Assembly (NCBI RefSeq): GCF_900454895.1
Contig: NZ_UGTA01000001.1
Coordinates: 806,001-870,000 of the forward strand
DNA: 64,000 nucleotides
Reading direction: 5' to 3'
Origin: Phocoenobacter uteri
GTDB taxonomy: Bacteria; Pseudomonadota; Gammaproteobacteria; Enterobacterales; Pasteurellaceae
Shown piece after piece: positions 44,367 through 53,539 of the stretch. The notes beneath the pieces are model-generated. The model was not told the DNA's origin. It did no database searches and worked only from the letters and a program-made list of their open reading frames with translations. Made by a program: the position numbers and the translations under genes. Position 1 is the stretch's first letter; each line of letters starts with the position of its first letter.

Positions 44367-45359
44367 TTATTTTTGATTTCTGTATTTTAAATGCTGTTGA
44401 ACCGATTTTCTGATCTTACGCACGTTGGTTTTTCTGCGGTTTTTCGACACATCCACTTTTGTTTCTGTTTCTGGTGGCAGCCCTACAAGCTCACGCAAAT
44501 AGTTTACGTTGGTTAAATCCATTTCTTCCCAACCACCTCGTGGTAAGCTTTTTTCTAGTTTAATGTTACCATAACGAATACGAATCAAACGGCTTACTTG
44601 CACTTCTTGGGACTCCCACAAGCGACGTACTTCTCGGTTACGCCCTTCGGTTAGGGTTACATCAAACCATTGGTTAATACCTTGTCCGCCTGCGGCTTTA
44701 ATTTGTTTGAAGTTTGCCATTCCGTCTTCAAGCTGCACGCCTTTGCGTAAACGTTGCAACATCGCCTCATCCACATTACCGAATACTCGCACCGAATATT
44801 CACGTTCCACTTCTCGGCTTGGGTGCATTAAACGGTTAGCAAGTTCACCATCGGTAGTAAATAAAAGCAAGCCAGAGGTGTTGATATCCAAACGTCCAAC
44901 TGCAATCCATCTTGAGCCTGTTAAACGTGGTAAACGATCAAATACGGTTGGGCGACCTTCTGGATCAGAACGTGTACAAAGTTCACCTTCTGGTTTGTAA
45001 TACATCAAGATTCGGCACACGTCTTTTTGTGTTGCTTTAAGCTGCACAAGGTGTCCGTCCATACGAATTTTTGTGCCTGTTGCTAATTGAACTCGATCGC
45101 CTAATTTTGCAATTTTTCCATCAACACTTACTCGCCCTTCTTCAATCACTTTCTCTAATTCACGACGAGAGCCTTTGCCTGCTCTTGCTAAGATTTTTTG
45201 TAGTTTTTCGCCTTCTACTTTCACTTTCTTTTCAGCAGCTTTATTCTCAATGCTTTTTTCTGATCTGTTATCGATTTTCTTTACCGTTGGCTTTCTTGTC
45301 GCGGGTTTTGAGTTAGATCTAAGCGGTCGTTTTGTGATCTTTTTTTGCAAATCTTTCAT
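44367..45359 (-). CDS. rluB: 23S rRNA pseudouridine synthase RluB
   Basis: RluB makes pseudouridine 2605 in 23S rRNA. The 330-aa protein has a basic, Lys-rich N-terminal extension (1-50) and an S4-like RNA-binding domain (EKLQKILARAGKGSRRELEKVI). The RsuA-type catalytic domain carries the catalytic Asp in AVGRLDINTSGLLLFTTDGELANRLMHP. VTLTEGRNREVRRLWESQ is the conserved second motif. A second basic tail ends the protein. The yciO-rluB neighbourhood also occurs in E. coli. Confidence 0.92.
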   Translation of the reverse strand: MKDLQKKITKRPLRSNSKPATRKPTVKKIDNRSEKSIENKAAEKKVKVEGEKLQKILARAGKGSRRELEKVIEEGRVSVDGKIAKLGDRVQLATGTKIRMDGHLVQLKATQKDVCRILMYYKPEGELCTRSDPEGRPTVFDRLPRLTGSRWIAVGRLDINTSGLLLFTTDGELANRLMHPSREVEREYSVRVFGNVDEAMLQRLRKGVQLEDGMANFKQIKAAGGQGINQWFDVTLTEGRNREVRRLWESQEVQVSRLIRIRYGNIKLEKSLPRGGWEEMDLTNVNYLRELVGLPPETETKVDVSKNRRKTNVRKIRKSVQQHLKYRNQK

Positions 45360-45408
45360 TGTCTTTCCTTTTTGTTGTCGCTTTCACAAGCGTCGGTTAT
45401 AAATACAT

Positions 45409-46029
45409 TTACGCGAGGAATGGCGTTACATCGCCCGTTCCTTCACGAATAATAACGGGCGTATCATCCGTTAAATCAATCACGGTTGTTGGGGTTTGCC
45501 CTAAATAACCACCGTGAATAATCAAATCGACACGTCGTTCTAAATAATTTCTGATCTCATCAGGATCAGACTGAGTAATTGTTTCATCGGGTAACATCAA
45601 TGAACAAGATAAAATTGGCTCGCCTAAGGTTTGTAACAAGGCTAACGCAATATTATTTTTCGGTACACGAATGCCAATCGTCTTGCGTTTTGTCCATAAA
45701 CGGCGTGGCACTTCTTTTGTTGCTGGCAAAATAAAAGTATAAGGATTCGGCACATTATTTTTAATTAGGCGATAAGACACATTGGTGACTAACGCATAAT
45801 TTGAAAGCTCCGATAAATCACTACACACTAAGGTAAAATTATGATTAAGGGGCAACTTTCGGATATCAACAATACGATCAATCGCTCGTTTTTCGCCAAT
45901 GCCACAACCTAACGCATAGCCAGAATCGGTTGGATACACCACAACGCCACCTTGCTTAATAATATCAACTGCTTGATTGATTAAACGTTGTTGCGGATTA
46001 TCTGGGTGGATATAAAAAAACTGACTCAT
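45409..46029 (-). CDS. yciO: YciO, Sua5/YrdC-like protein
   Basis: The 206-aa protein is nearly collinear with E. coli YciO. It begins MSQFFYIHPDNPQQRLINQA, has the nucleotide-binding YPTDSGYALGC, and continues with NPYTFILPATKEVPRRL, KTIGIRVP and VDLIIHGGYLG. The fold is that of TsaC/Sua5, which makes threonylcarbamoyl-AMP for the t6A37 tRNA modification. YciO has only weak activity of that kind, and its true role is unclear. It lies upstream of rluB on the same strand. Confidence 0.92.
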   Translation of the reverse strand: MSQFFYIHPDNPQQRLINQAVDIIKQGGVVVYPTDSGYALGCGIGEKRAIDRIVDIRKLPLNHNFTLVCSDLSELSNYALVTNVSYRLIKNNVPNPYTFILPATKEVPRRLWTKRKTIGIRVPKNNIALALLQTLGEPILSCSLMLPDETITQSDPDEIRNYLERRVDLIIHGGYLGQTPTTVIDLTDDTPVIIREGTGDVTPFLA

Positions 46030-46119
46030 CTTACTTCCCTTTTATTAGTGCTGATTGCCAATAACAATTACGGCACGATTTATACCATAATCTACTGCGT
46101 TTTTATACAAAAATTACAT

Positions 46120-47481
46120 TTATTCTAGTTTTTCTAATAACTTGTTATGAATTCCACCAAACGCCCCATTGCTCATCACAAGAATATTATCCGTTGGCTT
46201 GGTTTGAGCGATGATCATTTGTACTAATTCATCTAAGTCGGCACTCCATTGTGCAGGCTGGGTGAGATTATTTGTGATCTGCACCACGCTCCAATCAATA
46301 TTATCTGGTTGTAAGATAAAAACTTGATCTGCGTCTGCCAATGCAGGGGCAATCTCATCTTTATGTACGCCCATTTTCATTGTGTTTGAACGTGGCTCTA
46401 ACACCGCTAAAATCCGCTGTTCCTTACCCACTTTTCCTCGCAATGCCTCAATGGTTGATTTTATCGCGGTTGGGTGATGGGCAAAATCATCATAAACGGT
46501 GACACCATTAACCGTGCCTTTCACTTCCAAACGACGATTAGCATTCACAAAAGTGCCTAACGCATTACAAGCGTCCGCCACGCTAACTCCTGCGTGATGA
46601 CTGCTAGCAATCGCCATTAACGCATTGTGCATATTGTGTTTTCCCACTACATTCCACTGCACTTCACCCTGTTTTTGTTGTTTATAGTAAACCGCAAAAT
46701 GCGAATAATCTTGATTTAGTGGCTCAGCGTGCCATTCTTGTTCTTTGCCCACAAATTGTAATTCACTATAATTGCCCATATCCAACATTTGTTGAACATT
46801 TTGTTCCTCTTTATGAGATAAAATCACGCCATTTTGAGGCATTGCTCGCACCATATGATGAAATTGTCGCTGAATCGCTTTCAAATCATCAAAAATATCG
46901 GCGTGGTCAAATTCCAAGTTATTTACAATTAAGGTTTTTGGATTGTAATGGACAAATTTAGAGCGTTTATCAAAAAAGGCACTGTCGTATTCATCAGCTT
47001 CAATTACAAAAAATTTGCTTGTTCCTAAACGTGCTGAAATGCCAAAATTCCCTGCTATTCCACCGACTAGAAAGCCTGTATCAATACCATTTTTATCTAA
47101 AATCCACGCTAACATTCCCGTTGTGGTTGTTTTACCGTGCGTGCCTGATACCGCCAACACCCAACGATCTTTTAATAAATGATCGTGTAACCACTGCGGT
47201 GCTGAGGTAAAATTAAGCTGATTATTCAACACATATTCCACGCAAGGATTGCCACGACGCATTGCATTCCCAATAATCACCATATCAGGCTTTGGATCAA
47301 GCTGTGCTACATCATAATTAGGAATAATCTCAATGCCACTTTTCTCCAAAAAAGTACTCATCGGCGGATAAACATTGGTATCTGAACCTGTTACCTTATA
47401 ACCCAGCTCACGGGCAATAATTGCAATCCCGCCCATAAATGTGCCACAAATACCTAAAATATGAATATGTTGTTGTTTCAT
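46120..47481 (-). CDS. mpl: Murein-peptide ligase Mpl
   Basis: Mpl joins recycled L-Ala-gamma-D-Glu-meso-DAP tripeptide to UDP-MurNAc in cell-wall recycling. The 453-aa protein is a Mur ligase: N-terminal HILGICGTFMGGIAIIARELG (UDP-binding), ATP-binding VSGTHGKTTTTGML, central EADEYDSAFFDKRSKFVHY and NNLEFDHADIF, and C-terminal YDDFAHHPTAIKSTIEALRGK. All are diagnostic of the Mpl subgroup rather than MurC. Confidence 0.96.
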   Translation of the reverse strand: MKQQHIHILGICGTFMGGIAIIARELGYKVTGSDTNVYPPMSTFLEKSGIEIIPNYDVAQLDPKPDMVIIGNAMRRGNPCVEYVLNNQLNFTSAPQWLHDHLLKDRWVLAVSGTHGKTTTTGMLAWILDKNGIDTGFLVGGIAGNFGISARLGTSKFFVIEADEYDSAFFDKRSKFVHYNPKTLIVNNLEFDHADIFDDLKAIQRQFHHMVRAMPQNGVILSHKEEQNVQQMLDMGNYSELQFVGKEQEWHAEPLNQDYSHFAVYYKQQKQGEVQWNVVGKHNMHNALMAIASSHHAGVSVADACNALGTFVNANRRLEVKGTVNGVTVYDDFAHHPTAIKSTIEALRGKVGKEQRILAVLEPRSNTMKMGVHKDEIAPALADADQVFILQPDNIDWSVVQITNNLTQPAQWSADLDELVQMIIAQTKPTDNILVMSNGAFGGIHNKLLEKLE

Positions 47482-47538
47482 TTTAACTTCCTGATTTAAT
47501 AAAAATTTGTAAATTTTGTTCTAAATATGACCGCTTAT

Positions 47539-48027
47539 TTACTGTTGTAATGTCAATGTTTGACGACACTTTCTACAAACATAACTCCGCCCTTTTTGCT
47601 GTATCGCATTATGGCGTGTTATGGTTAGCGAATGAATCTGACACGCACATTTATATTGAAAACTTTGCCTAACTGAGCTTAATTCAAATTGATGACAGGT
47701 TTCAGCTGGCACGCCAAAAACTTGTTCCATTACGCCTTGCCACTCTTTGCCGTGCGGTTTTACTTTGCCGAATTGCTGATAAACAATAATGTGAGCCAAT
47801 TCGTGTGGCACGACATTTTTGATAAATTCATCGCTGTTTTCTTGCAACAAAATCGGATTAAAACGAATTTCATTGCGTTGCAAATATGCTACACCTGCCT
47901 TTGCACCACGTACATTAAAATTGACTTGTGGCATTATAAACTCTTTCTCAAAATACATATTCGCTAAGGTTAAAGTTTGCTTTAATTTACGCTGAACTTG
48001 TATTTTTAATATTCGTAGCTCTGCCAT
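47539..48027 (-). CDS. sprT: SprT-family zinc metalloprotein
   Basis: The 162-aa protein has the gluzincin motif HELAH (His75, Glu76, His79). Downstream there is KPHGKEWQGVM and a C-terminal zinc ribbon (CACQIH and VCRKC). This is bacterial SprT, whose function is not established, although eukaryotic relatives (Spartan) cleave DNA-protein cross-links. The start at 48027 is 3 bases after the stop of the unknown exported gene, so the two are probably co-transcribed. Confidence 0.88.
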   Translation of the reverse strand: MAELRILKIQVQRKLKQTLTLANMYFEKEFIMPQVNFNVRGAKAGVAYLQRNEIRFNPILLQENSDEFIKNVVPHELAHIIVYQQFGKVKPHGKEWQGVMEQVFGVPAETCHQFELSSVRQSFQYKCACQIHSLTITRHNAIQQKGRSYVCRKCRQTLTLQQ

Positions 48028-48030
48028 TAT

Positions 48031-48669
48031 TTAATTACTATTTACACAAATGGCGAGTAATTGCTTAGCTTCTATTGTTAGATTCTTGTCCTGTTGCCAA
48101 TTATGAGCAAATTCACGAATTTTTTTATGCTGTTTACAATTGGCTTTAAATGACCAACTAGCAGAAGAAACTGTCATCAAATAAAATGCATCTTGATTAG
48201 TTTTTTGCTTTTTATTATCCAAATATTGTTTCACTTCTTTAAGTTTAATCGCTTGATCAAAAACTTTTCTTACATATTTACCTTCGCCAGTTGCAGAAAA
48301 GCTAGACCACCACATATCCAACTTCATAGGAACGACAATTTCATCATTTGCTAAAAATTGACTAAATTCTAATTGGGGATTATGTAACTGTTGTACTAAT
48401 TCTGGGTAAAAATTTTGATTGATTTTCCAACCATATTTTTGTGAAATCGCATTAGCCCATACCACCATAATCGGAATATTAGAGTGGTCATTTCCCATTA
48501 AAGTCATCATACTTTGCTGTATTTCATCAAAATTTTGCTGTTGTGGATTTTGATAAAAATTCATCATTTGTTGTCCTAATTGATTGACATCGGTTATTGC
48601 AGTAGCAAAACTCATTGGTGAACAAAATAGAGACAGAAGAACTATACAATATTTAATTTGTTTCAACAT
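48031..48669 (-). CDS. Unknown exported protein (212 aa)
   Basis: I do not recognise a family. The N-terminus is a signal peptide (about 1-23, IVLLSLFCSPMSFATA), so the mature protein is probably periplasmic. It is mainly helical and rich in Gln and Asn (NFYQNPQQQNFDEIQQSMM). Two cysteines occur in the C-terminal part (KANCKQHKK and LLAICVNSN), which could form a disulfide. WANAISQKYGW and MWWSSFSATGEGKYVRKVFDQA are the most distinctive stretches. It sits between a YhiN-type flavoprotein and sprT on the same strand. Confidence 0.6.
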   Translation of the reverse strand: MLKQIKYCIVLLSLFCSPMSFATAITDVNQLGQQMMNFYQNPQQQNFDEIQQSMMTLMGNDHSNIPIMVVWANAISQKYGWKINQNFYPELVQQLHNPQLEFSQFLANDEIVVPMKLDMWWSSFSATGEGKYVRKVFDQAIKLKEVKQYLDNKKQKTNQDAFYLMTVSSASWSFKANCKQHKKIREFAHNWQQDKNLTIEAKQLLAICVNSN

Positions 48670-48711
48670 TTTATACTCCTATGTTTAACGTATTAATATA
48701 TTACAACAAAT

Positions 48712-49920
48712 TTAATGCTCTAAAATTCCAGTTGCACAAGCAAAGGCTGATGACCACGCCCACTGGAAGTTATAACCCCCAAGCCAGCCTGTGACATCAA
48801 GTACTTCGCCGATAAAATAAAGCCCTTTGGTTTGTTTAACTTCCATTGTTTTTGACGAGATAAAATCGGTATCCACGCCCCCTTTGGTGACTTCGGCGGT
48901 GCGATAACCTTCTGTACCATTTGGCACAAATTGCCAATGATGAATAAATTGTTCTAAGTGGGTCAATTCTACCTTACTTAAGTCCGCAATGATTTTTTCT
49001 TTTAATAATTTTTGTTCAAACCATAGCTCAACTAATTTTTTAGGAAGATGGCGACATAACACGCTTTTTAGTTGTAATTTCGGCGAAGATTGACGAAGTT
49101 CGTTTAAAATATCGAGGATAGACGCTGTCGGTAATAAATCAATTTCAACACTGTCACCCAATTCCCAATAATTTGAAATTTGTAGCATTGCTGGACCTGA
49201 CAATCCACGATGAGTAAAGAGCATTTGATTTGAAAAAGATTGCTCGCCACAGGTCACGGTGACAGGCAATGCAATCCCTGAAAGAGAAACTAATCCTTTA
49301 TCTTTTTCTTTATAAGTGAAAGGCACAAGGCTTGCTCGTGGTGGTAATACGGGAATATTAAATTGCTCTGCGATTTGGTAACCAAAAGGTGTCGCCCCCA
49401 GTGCTGGCATTGATAAACCACCTGTCGCAATCACGACATTTTCTGTTTGATAGGTTTCATTAGCGGTCTGAATTTGATAACAATTTGCAGATTTTTCATT
49501 TTTTGCAAAAAGTGATAAAAAAGTGACCGCTTGTCTCAACCGAATATCCACGTTACCACTTTTATCGCATTCTGCTTTCAACATTTTTACGATTTGCTCT
49601 GCACCATCATCACAGAAAAGCTGCCCTAACTCTTTCTCGTGATAAGCAATGCCATAAGTTGCCACCATTGAGATAAAATCCCACTGAGTATAGCGTGCAA
49701 GAGCGGATTTCACAAAATGAGGATTTTTGCACAGATAATGGTGCGATGAAATATCCATATTAGTAAAATTACAATTTCCACCGCCAGACATCAAAATTTT
49801 GCGTCCTAATTTTTTGCCATTATCCAAGACAACAACCGATTTGCCACCTTGTCCTAACTGACTTGCACAAAACAGCCCTGCAGCGCCTGCACCGATAATG
49901 ATGACATCAACATTTTTCAT
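48712..49920 (-). CDS. YhiN-type NAD(P)/FAD-dependent oxidoreductase
   Basis: The 402-aa flavoprotein starts at the ATG at 49918-49920. The dinucleotide-binding motif VIIIGAGAAGLFCASQLG is at residues 6-23, and GRKILMSGGGNCNFTN is the family signature (HI0933/YhiN). VVIATGGLSMPALGATPFGYQIA is a second nucleotide-contact stretch. The C-terminal part (VTKGGVDTDFISSKTMEVK, GLYFIGEVLDVTGWLGGYNFQWAWSSA) completes the family pattern. The reaction is unknown. An internal full-length uptake signal lies at 49525-49534. Confidence 0.88.
   Translation of the reverse strand: MKNVDVIIIGAGAAGLFCASQLGQGGKSVVVLDNGKKLGRKILMSGGGNCNFTNMDISSHHYLCKNPHFVKSALARYTQWDFISMVATYGIAYHEKELGQLFCDDGAEQIVKMLKAECDKSGNVDIRLRQAVTFLSLFAKNEKSANCYQIQTANETYQTENVVIATGGLSMPALGATPFGYQIAEQFNIPVLPPRASLVPFTYKEKDKGLVSLSGIALPVTVTCGEQSFSNQMLFTHRGLSGPAMLQISNYWELGDSVEIDLLPTASILDILNELRQSSPKLQLKSVLCRHLPKKLVELWFEQKLLKEKIIADLSKVELTHLEQFIHHWQFVPNGTEGYRTAEVTKGGVDTDFISSKTMEVKQTKGLYFIGEVLDVTGWLGGYNFQWAWSSAFACATGILEH
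49525..49534 (-). repeat. DNA uptake signal, full 10-mer
   Basis: GACCGCTTGT on the plus strand (ACAAGCGGTC on the minus strand), inside the YhiN-type gene. Confidence 0.75.
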
Positions 49921-49936
49921 CAATTAAGTATCCTAA

Positions 49937-50416
49937 CTATATATCTTGTTTAGGCACGCAATTTTGATAACCAAATTGTCGCCACGCTTCATAAACTACC
50001 ACCGCAACAGAATTTGATAAATTCATACTACGGCTATCTTTACACATCGGAATACGAATTTTTTGGCTCATCGGTAAGCTGTCTAAAATTGGTTTTGGAA
50101 TACCACGACTTTCAGGTCCGAACATCAAAAAGTCGCCTAATTCATAGTTTACATCACTGTGATTTGGCTCGCCTTTGGTGGTTAAAGCAAACAAGCGTTT
50201 TGGTTTAGCTCGAGCCATAAAATCTTCAAAAGAGCTATATTTTTGAATATCCACAAACTCGTGATAATCCAAGCCGCTACGGCGTAATTTTTTGTCATCC
50301 CACGTAAAACCAAATGGTTCAATCATATGTAAACGAAAGCCACAGTTTGCACACAAACGGATAATATTGCCACTATTTTGTGGAATTTCAGGTTCAAATA
50401 AAACGATATCTAACAT
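49937..50416 (-). CDS. trmL: tRNA (cytidine/uridine-34-2'-O)-methyltransferase TrmL
   Basis: TrmL methylates the wobble-base ribose of two leucine tRNAs. The 159-aa single-domain SPOUT enzyme has VLFEPEIPQNSGNIIRLCANCG (about 4-25), GLDYHEF, LMFGPESRGIPKPIL and IPMCKDSRSMNLSNSVAVVVYEAWRQ. The last forms the trefoil-knot SAM site. It starts 170 bases past the end of the tad locus and is separated from it by a terminator. Confidence 0.95.
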   Translation of the reverse strand: MLDIVLFEPEIPQNSGNIIRLCANCGFRLHMIEPFGFTWDDKKLRRSGLDYHEFVDIQKYSSFEDFMARAKPKRLFALTTKGEPNHSDVNYELGDFLMFGPESRGIPKPILDSLPMSQKIRIPMCKDSRSMNLSNSVAVVVYEAWRQFGYQNCVPKQDI

Positions 50417-50525
50417 TTTTTCTCTATATAAATTTATTGTGATTTAATTTAGTGGCTGATTTTACCTAGCAAAAGGAATGATGGCAATATAATCCGAGAA
50501 ATTACACACGGATTATGAAAAGAAA

Positions 50526-50560
50526 AAAGCGGTAAATTTTATAAAAAATATTACCGCTTT
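50526..50560 (-). terminator. Terminator of the tad locus
   Basis: AAAGCGGTAA at 50526-50535 pairs with TTACCGCTTT at 50551-50560, followed on the minus strand by a run of T. It starts 19 bases after the tadG stop. The arms contain the AAGCGGT core of the uptake signal in inverted orientation. Confidence 0.8.
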
Positions 50561-50578
50561 GTGACTTATGATAACAAC

Positions 50579-52318
50579 TTATTTTTTAAAAGGGTTTTTG
50601 TTAGTACTACGTCCCACTTCTTCTGGTGGTTTTGATAACTGATCAAAGGCTTTCAACAATTCTTCTTCGTTATTCGCAACGAAAAAGTTTCCGTCACCCA
50701 CACACTCTTTCCAAGCTTGTGCTTGTGTTGCAGCATGAGGGCTGTTTCTCTGATCTTTATCATAACCAAAGGCAACAAAGCCTATTTTGGTTTTTTGTAA
50801 TTGATAGTCCTTATCTTGTAACGTATCTATTCTCTTTCTAATTTTATTACACATCCCATTACGGATTAAATTTTTAGTAATATCAAAAGGGAGATTTACA
50901 TTTATTCCATCTAAGCCATCAGACAGAATAATAATAGTTCGTTGAGTATTCACACTCAAATTATCAGGACTTGCTTTTGGATCTTCATTTTTATTCATCA
51001 TCAAGTTTGCCCCAACCAATAATCCACTACTAGAAAGTGTCCCCCCTTGTGGATTAACTCGACTGAATGCTTGATTTAGCTTACTATTTTCACTGTTTTT
51101 AAACCATTGTTGCGTCGCATTATTACTGGGTTCATCTAATAAACAAAGAACATTTTTATCAAAAGTAACGATGTTTTTTAAGTCCTTTCCATCAAACTGA
51201 TCGATCATCCCCACTGTTGCTGGATAATCAACACTTTTATTTAACAAATCACGCATTCGGTAAAAAATATCGCCTTTAGTTTCTCGATAAGTAGCTCTCC
51301 CATCATTAAAACGGTGATACCCCTGACGATTAGAACTCCACTCGCTATACGAAAACATATCTTTTATATCATCTAGATAACTATTTTGATATTTATAATC
51401 ATAGGGACCATTCCAATAATAACGTCTCCAATATCCATCATATTCATACCGAGTAACTCGCTTAGTCAACTGATGTGTTCTGTTTGCCTCGCTATTCCAT
51501 TTATAAGGTAACACGCACTGTGTCGTATCATCCTTCTGTTGAGAACCAAGTGCAAAAGAAGTAAATCCGATTCTGTTATAATTATCTTTTCTATCTTTCA
51601 ATAATTTATCAGAAACTTTACCAAACACACGACGAAGAATTGTGATTTTATTATCTCGGGAACCATTACCATCCACCACTTTAGTCATTGAGGTTGATAA
51701 ATCGGTAATTAACATCAAATCAATTGGTGGAGTCGCATCTCTTCTCTTCGTTACATAAATAGTATCCGCTGAAATTTTTACTGTTTTTGCAAAAGTTAAC
51801 CCAAAATTCTCACCTAGATAAAGCCACGATGGACGGTCAAAGTTACCATCTACTGCACAAGCAACAGATTGTGATCTTTTTAAACGACTACAATGATAAG
51901 TATATTGGTCTGTCACTGTATGATCATCTGGTTTATACGTCGCACCTTGATAATAACTACGTACAACCGCCGCAATCATTTCTTTATTACGCTTATCTTG
52001 TTTCGCCTTTAATCTATTATTATTGAATTTTTCTTTAATATATTCATCTGTTACTTTCTGACGATTAACATTAGCGTGTTCGTGCGTTCGTCTATCTTTA
52101 TTATTTTCTGCTACTAGCAGTAAGCCCGCTTGTTCCATCCCTTGCGTGAAACGAGCTTTATCCAATAAAATACCAGACCCATCAACAACTAACGCCATAA
52201 ACCCTAATAAACCGAAGCTCATTAGTGTCATCATTATCGTATAAACGCCTTGCTCATCTTTTAAAAATTGTAGCGAAATCCTGCCACAATTTTTATATAT
52301 TCGTTTTATACTATTCAT
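50579..52318 (-). CDS. tadG: TadG, VWA-domain protein of the Tad pilus locus
   Basis: TadG is the last gene of the locus and is needed for tight adherence in Aggregatibacter. The 579-aa protein has a TadE-like N-terminal membrane segment (about 24-48, DEQGVYTIMMTLMSFGLLGFMA). A von Willebrand A domain follows, whose MIDAS motif DLSTS is in DLMLITDLSTSMTKV (about residues 205-219). A tyrosine- and arginine-rich insertion spans about 280-370 (YDGYWRRYYWNGPYDYKY). The VWA fold resumes with TIIILSDGLDGINV and FVAFGYDKD. Three or more cysteines occur in the exported part. Confidence 0.88.
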   Translation of the reverse strand: MNSIKRIYKNCGRISLQFLKDEQGVYTIMMTLMSFGLLGFMALVVDGSGILLDKARFTQGMEQAGLLLVAENNKDRRTHEHANVNRQKVTDEYIKEKFNNNRLKAKQDKRNKEMIAAVVRSYYQGATYKPDDHTVTDQYTYHCSRLKRSQSVACAVDGNFDRPSWLYLGENFGLTFAKTVKISADTIYVTKRRDATPPIDLMLITDLSTSMTKVVDGNGSRDNKITILRRVFGKVSDKLLKDRKDNYNRIGFTSFALGSQQKDDTTQCVLPYKWNSEANRTHQLTKRVTRYEYDGYWRRYYWNGPYDYKYQNSYLDDIKDMFSYSEWSSNRQGYHRFNDGRATYRETKGDIFYRMRDLLNKSVDYPATVGMIDQFDGKDLKNIVTFDKNVLCLLDEPSNNATQQWFKNSENSKLNQAFSRVNPQGGTLSSSGLLVGANLMMNKNEDPKASPDNLSVNTQRTIIILSDGLDGINVNLPFDITKNLIRNGMCNKIRKRIDTLQDKDYQLQKTKIGFVAFGYDKDQRNSPHAATQAQAWKECVGDGNFFVANNEEELLKAFDQLSKPPEEVGRSTNKNPFKK

Positions 52319-52339
52319 ACCTTATTCCTTACTTTTTTA

Positions 52340-52966
52340 TTAACGCCCTACTGCAACAGAAGAAGAACGTAATAAACGCCCTGATCTTTCAGATTCACCC
52401 AGAACAATAGCTTTAAAAATACTATAATCTTTAATACATATTGTCACTTGATACATTGGAATCGTTCTTGTTTCTTTCACTTCAGAACGAGGTGCAATAT
52501 CTTTTAATGAAGGTAAATTTGTTGCTGGCTCACATCTTTGCTTATCACCTAAAAATGAATGCGTTACCGTTGGTTCAGCATCTATTGGTGATTCACCGAA
52601 CTGTAATGATTCTAAAACAACCACTAATTCTTTTTTACTATTTGCATCCCCATACATCATATGCTTCGCAAGTTTTGTAAAATCAGACAGATCTTTATTC
52701 TCTAACTTCCCATTTACCATCTGAGACAAAGCAAGCGTTTCGTGACCTTTACCATATAACTGAGTACGTTCACGTAATAAATTCACTAATGAATAAGAAG
52801 CATTGTCCATTTTACCTAAATGTGAACGTAACAACGCTAAATCCGCCATAAAGACCAACATAATTGTCAGTACAATAATCATAAAGACAAACTCAATTGC
52901 CACCGCACCTTTGGTGTTTTTGATAAAACGTCTCAATAACTTACTATTAAAATACTGATCTTTCAT
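52340..52966 (-). CDS. tadF: TadF, minor pseudopilin of the Tad pilus
   Basis: The 208-aa protein starts at the ATG at 52964-52966, overlapping tadE by 20 bases. A TTG 15 codons earlier would overlap more and looks unlikely. After a short basic leader comes NTKGAVAIEFVFMIIVLTIMLVFMADL, a prepilin-type sequence in which G/A is the likely TadV cleavage point and Glu is at +5. One hydrophobic helix spans about 24-42. The rest is a globular exported domain containing two cysteines (KQRCEPAT and TICIKDYS). Role: priming or tip component with TadE. Confidence 0.85.
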   Translation of the reverse strand: MKDQYFNSKLLRRFIKNTKGAVAIEFVFMIIVLTIMLVFMADLALLRSHLGKMDNASYSLVNLLRERTQLYGKGHETLALSQMVNGKLENKDLSDFTKLAKHMMYGDANSKKELVVVLESLQFGESPIDAEPTVTHSFLGDKQRCEPATNLPSLKDIAPRSEVKETRTIPMYQVTICIKDYSIFKAIVLGESERSGRLLRSSSVAVGR

Positions 52967-53510
52967 TTTCTTGTACCATAAAAATTTCACGAGTAAAAAG
53001 GGAGTCAACAAAAGGACCTAAAAATGGCAAAGCAACCAAAAAATGATACTTATATTCTAAGCGATAGCTTGCTATCGCTGCTGTCTCACCCGTTGGAGGC
53101 GTTATCTTTCCATTACCATCATTTTTAGGTTGTCTAAAACCGCTAGGATTGCCCTCGACCCCTTTAACCAAATTATCAATCGAATCAGCATATTTAACAT
53201 CAACCTTAATTGAGACATTTTCAGGCATAAAAAGTGCCATTCCACCGTTTTCTCTTAATTGATGTTGTTTTATCAATTCTTGTTTCAAGAGCGTTGCATA
53301 ATCACCATTTGGTGCTTGTTGGTTCTTGGTTAAACGAACGCCCTCCGCAATTGCTAAATCCCAATAAGCAGATAACAGAGCGATACGACCAAACTCCAAA
53401 AGGATAAATAGTACGGTAAAGAAAATACCAATTGTGAGGGTAAACTCTATGCTTGATACCCCCTTTTTATGATTTACAAACTGTTTAAGTTTTTGGAAAA
53501 ATTTGCTCAT
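52947..53510 (-). CDS. tadE: TadE, minor pseudopilin of the Tad pilus
   Basis: The prepilin-type stretch KKGVSSIEFTLTIGIFFTVLFILLEFGRIALL has G/V as the processing point and Glu at +5, as TadV requires. A globular domain with few special features follows. Two in-frame ATGs are possible, at 53531 and 53510. I chose 53510 (187 aa, beginning MSKFFQKLKQF) because GAGAG sits a suitable distance upstream, whereas 53531 has nothing. The end overlaps tadF. Confidence 0.83.
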   Translation of the reverse strand: MSKFFQKLKQFVNHKKGVSSIEFTLTIGIFFTVLFILLEFGRIALLSAYWDLAIAEGVRLTKNQQAPNGDYATLLKQELIKQHQLRENGGMALFMPENVSIKVDVKYADSIDNLVKGVEGNPSGFRQPKNDGNGKITPPTGETAAIASYRLEYKYHFLVALPFLGPFVDSLFTREIFMVQENERSVF

Positions 53511-53539
53511 ATTCACTCTCTGCTCATTCATATTTACGA

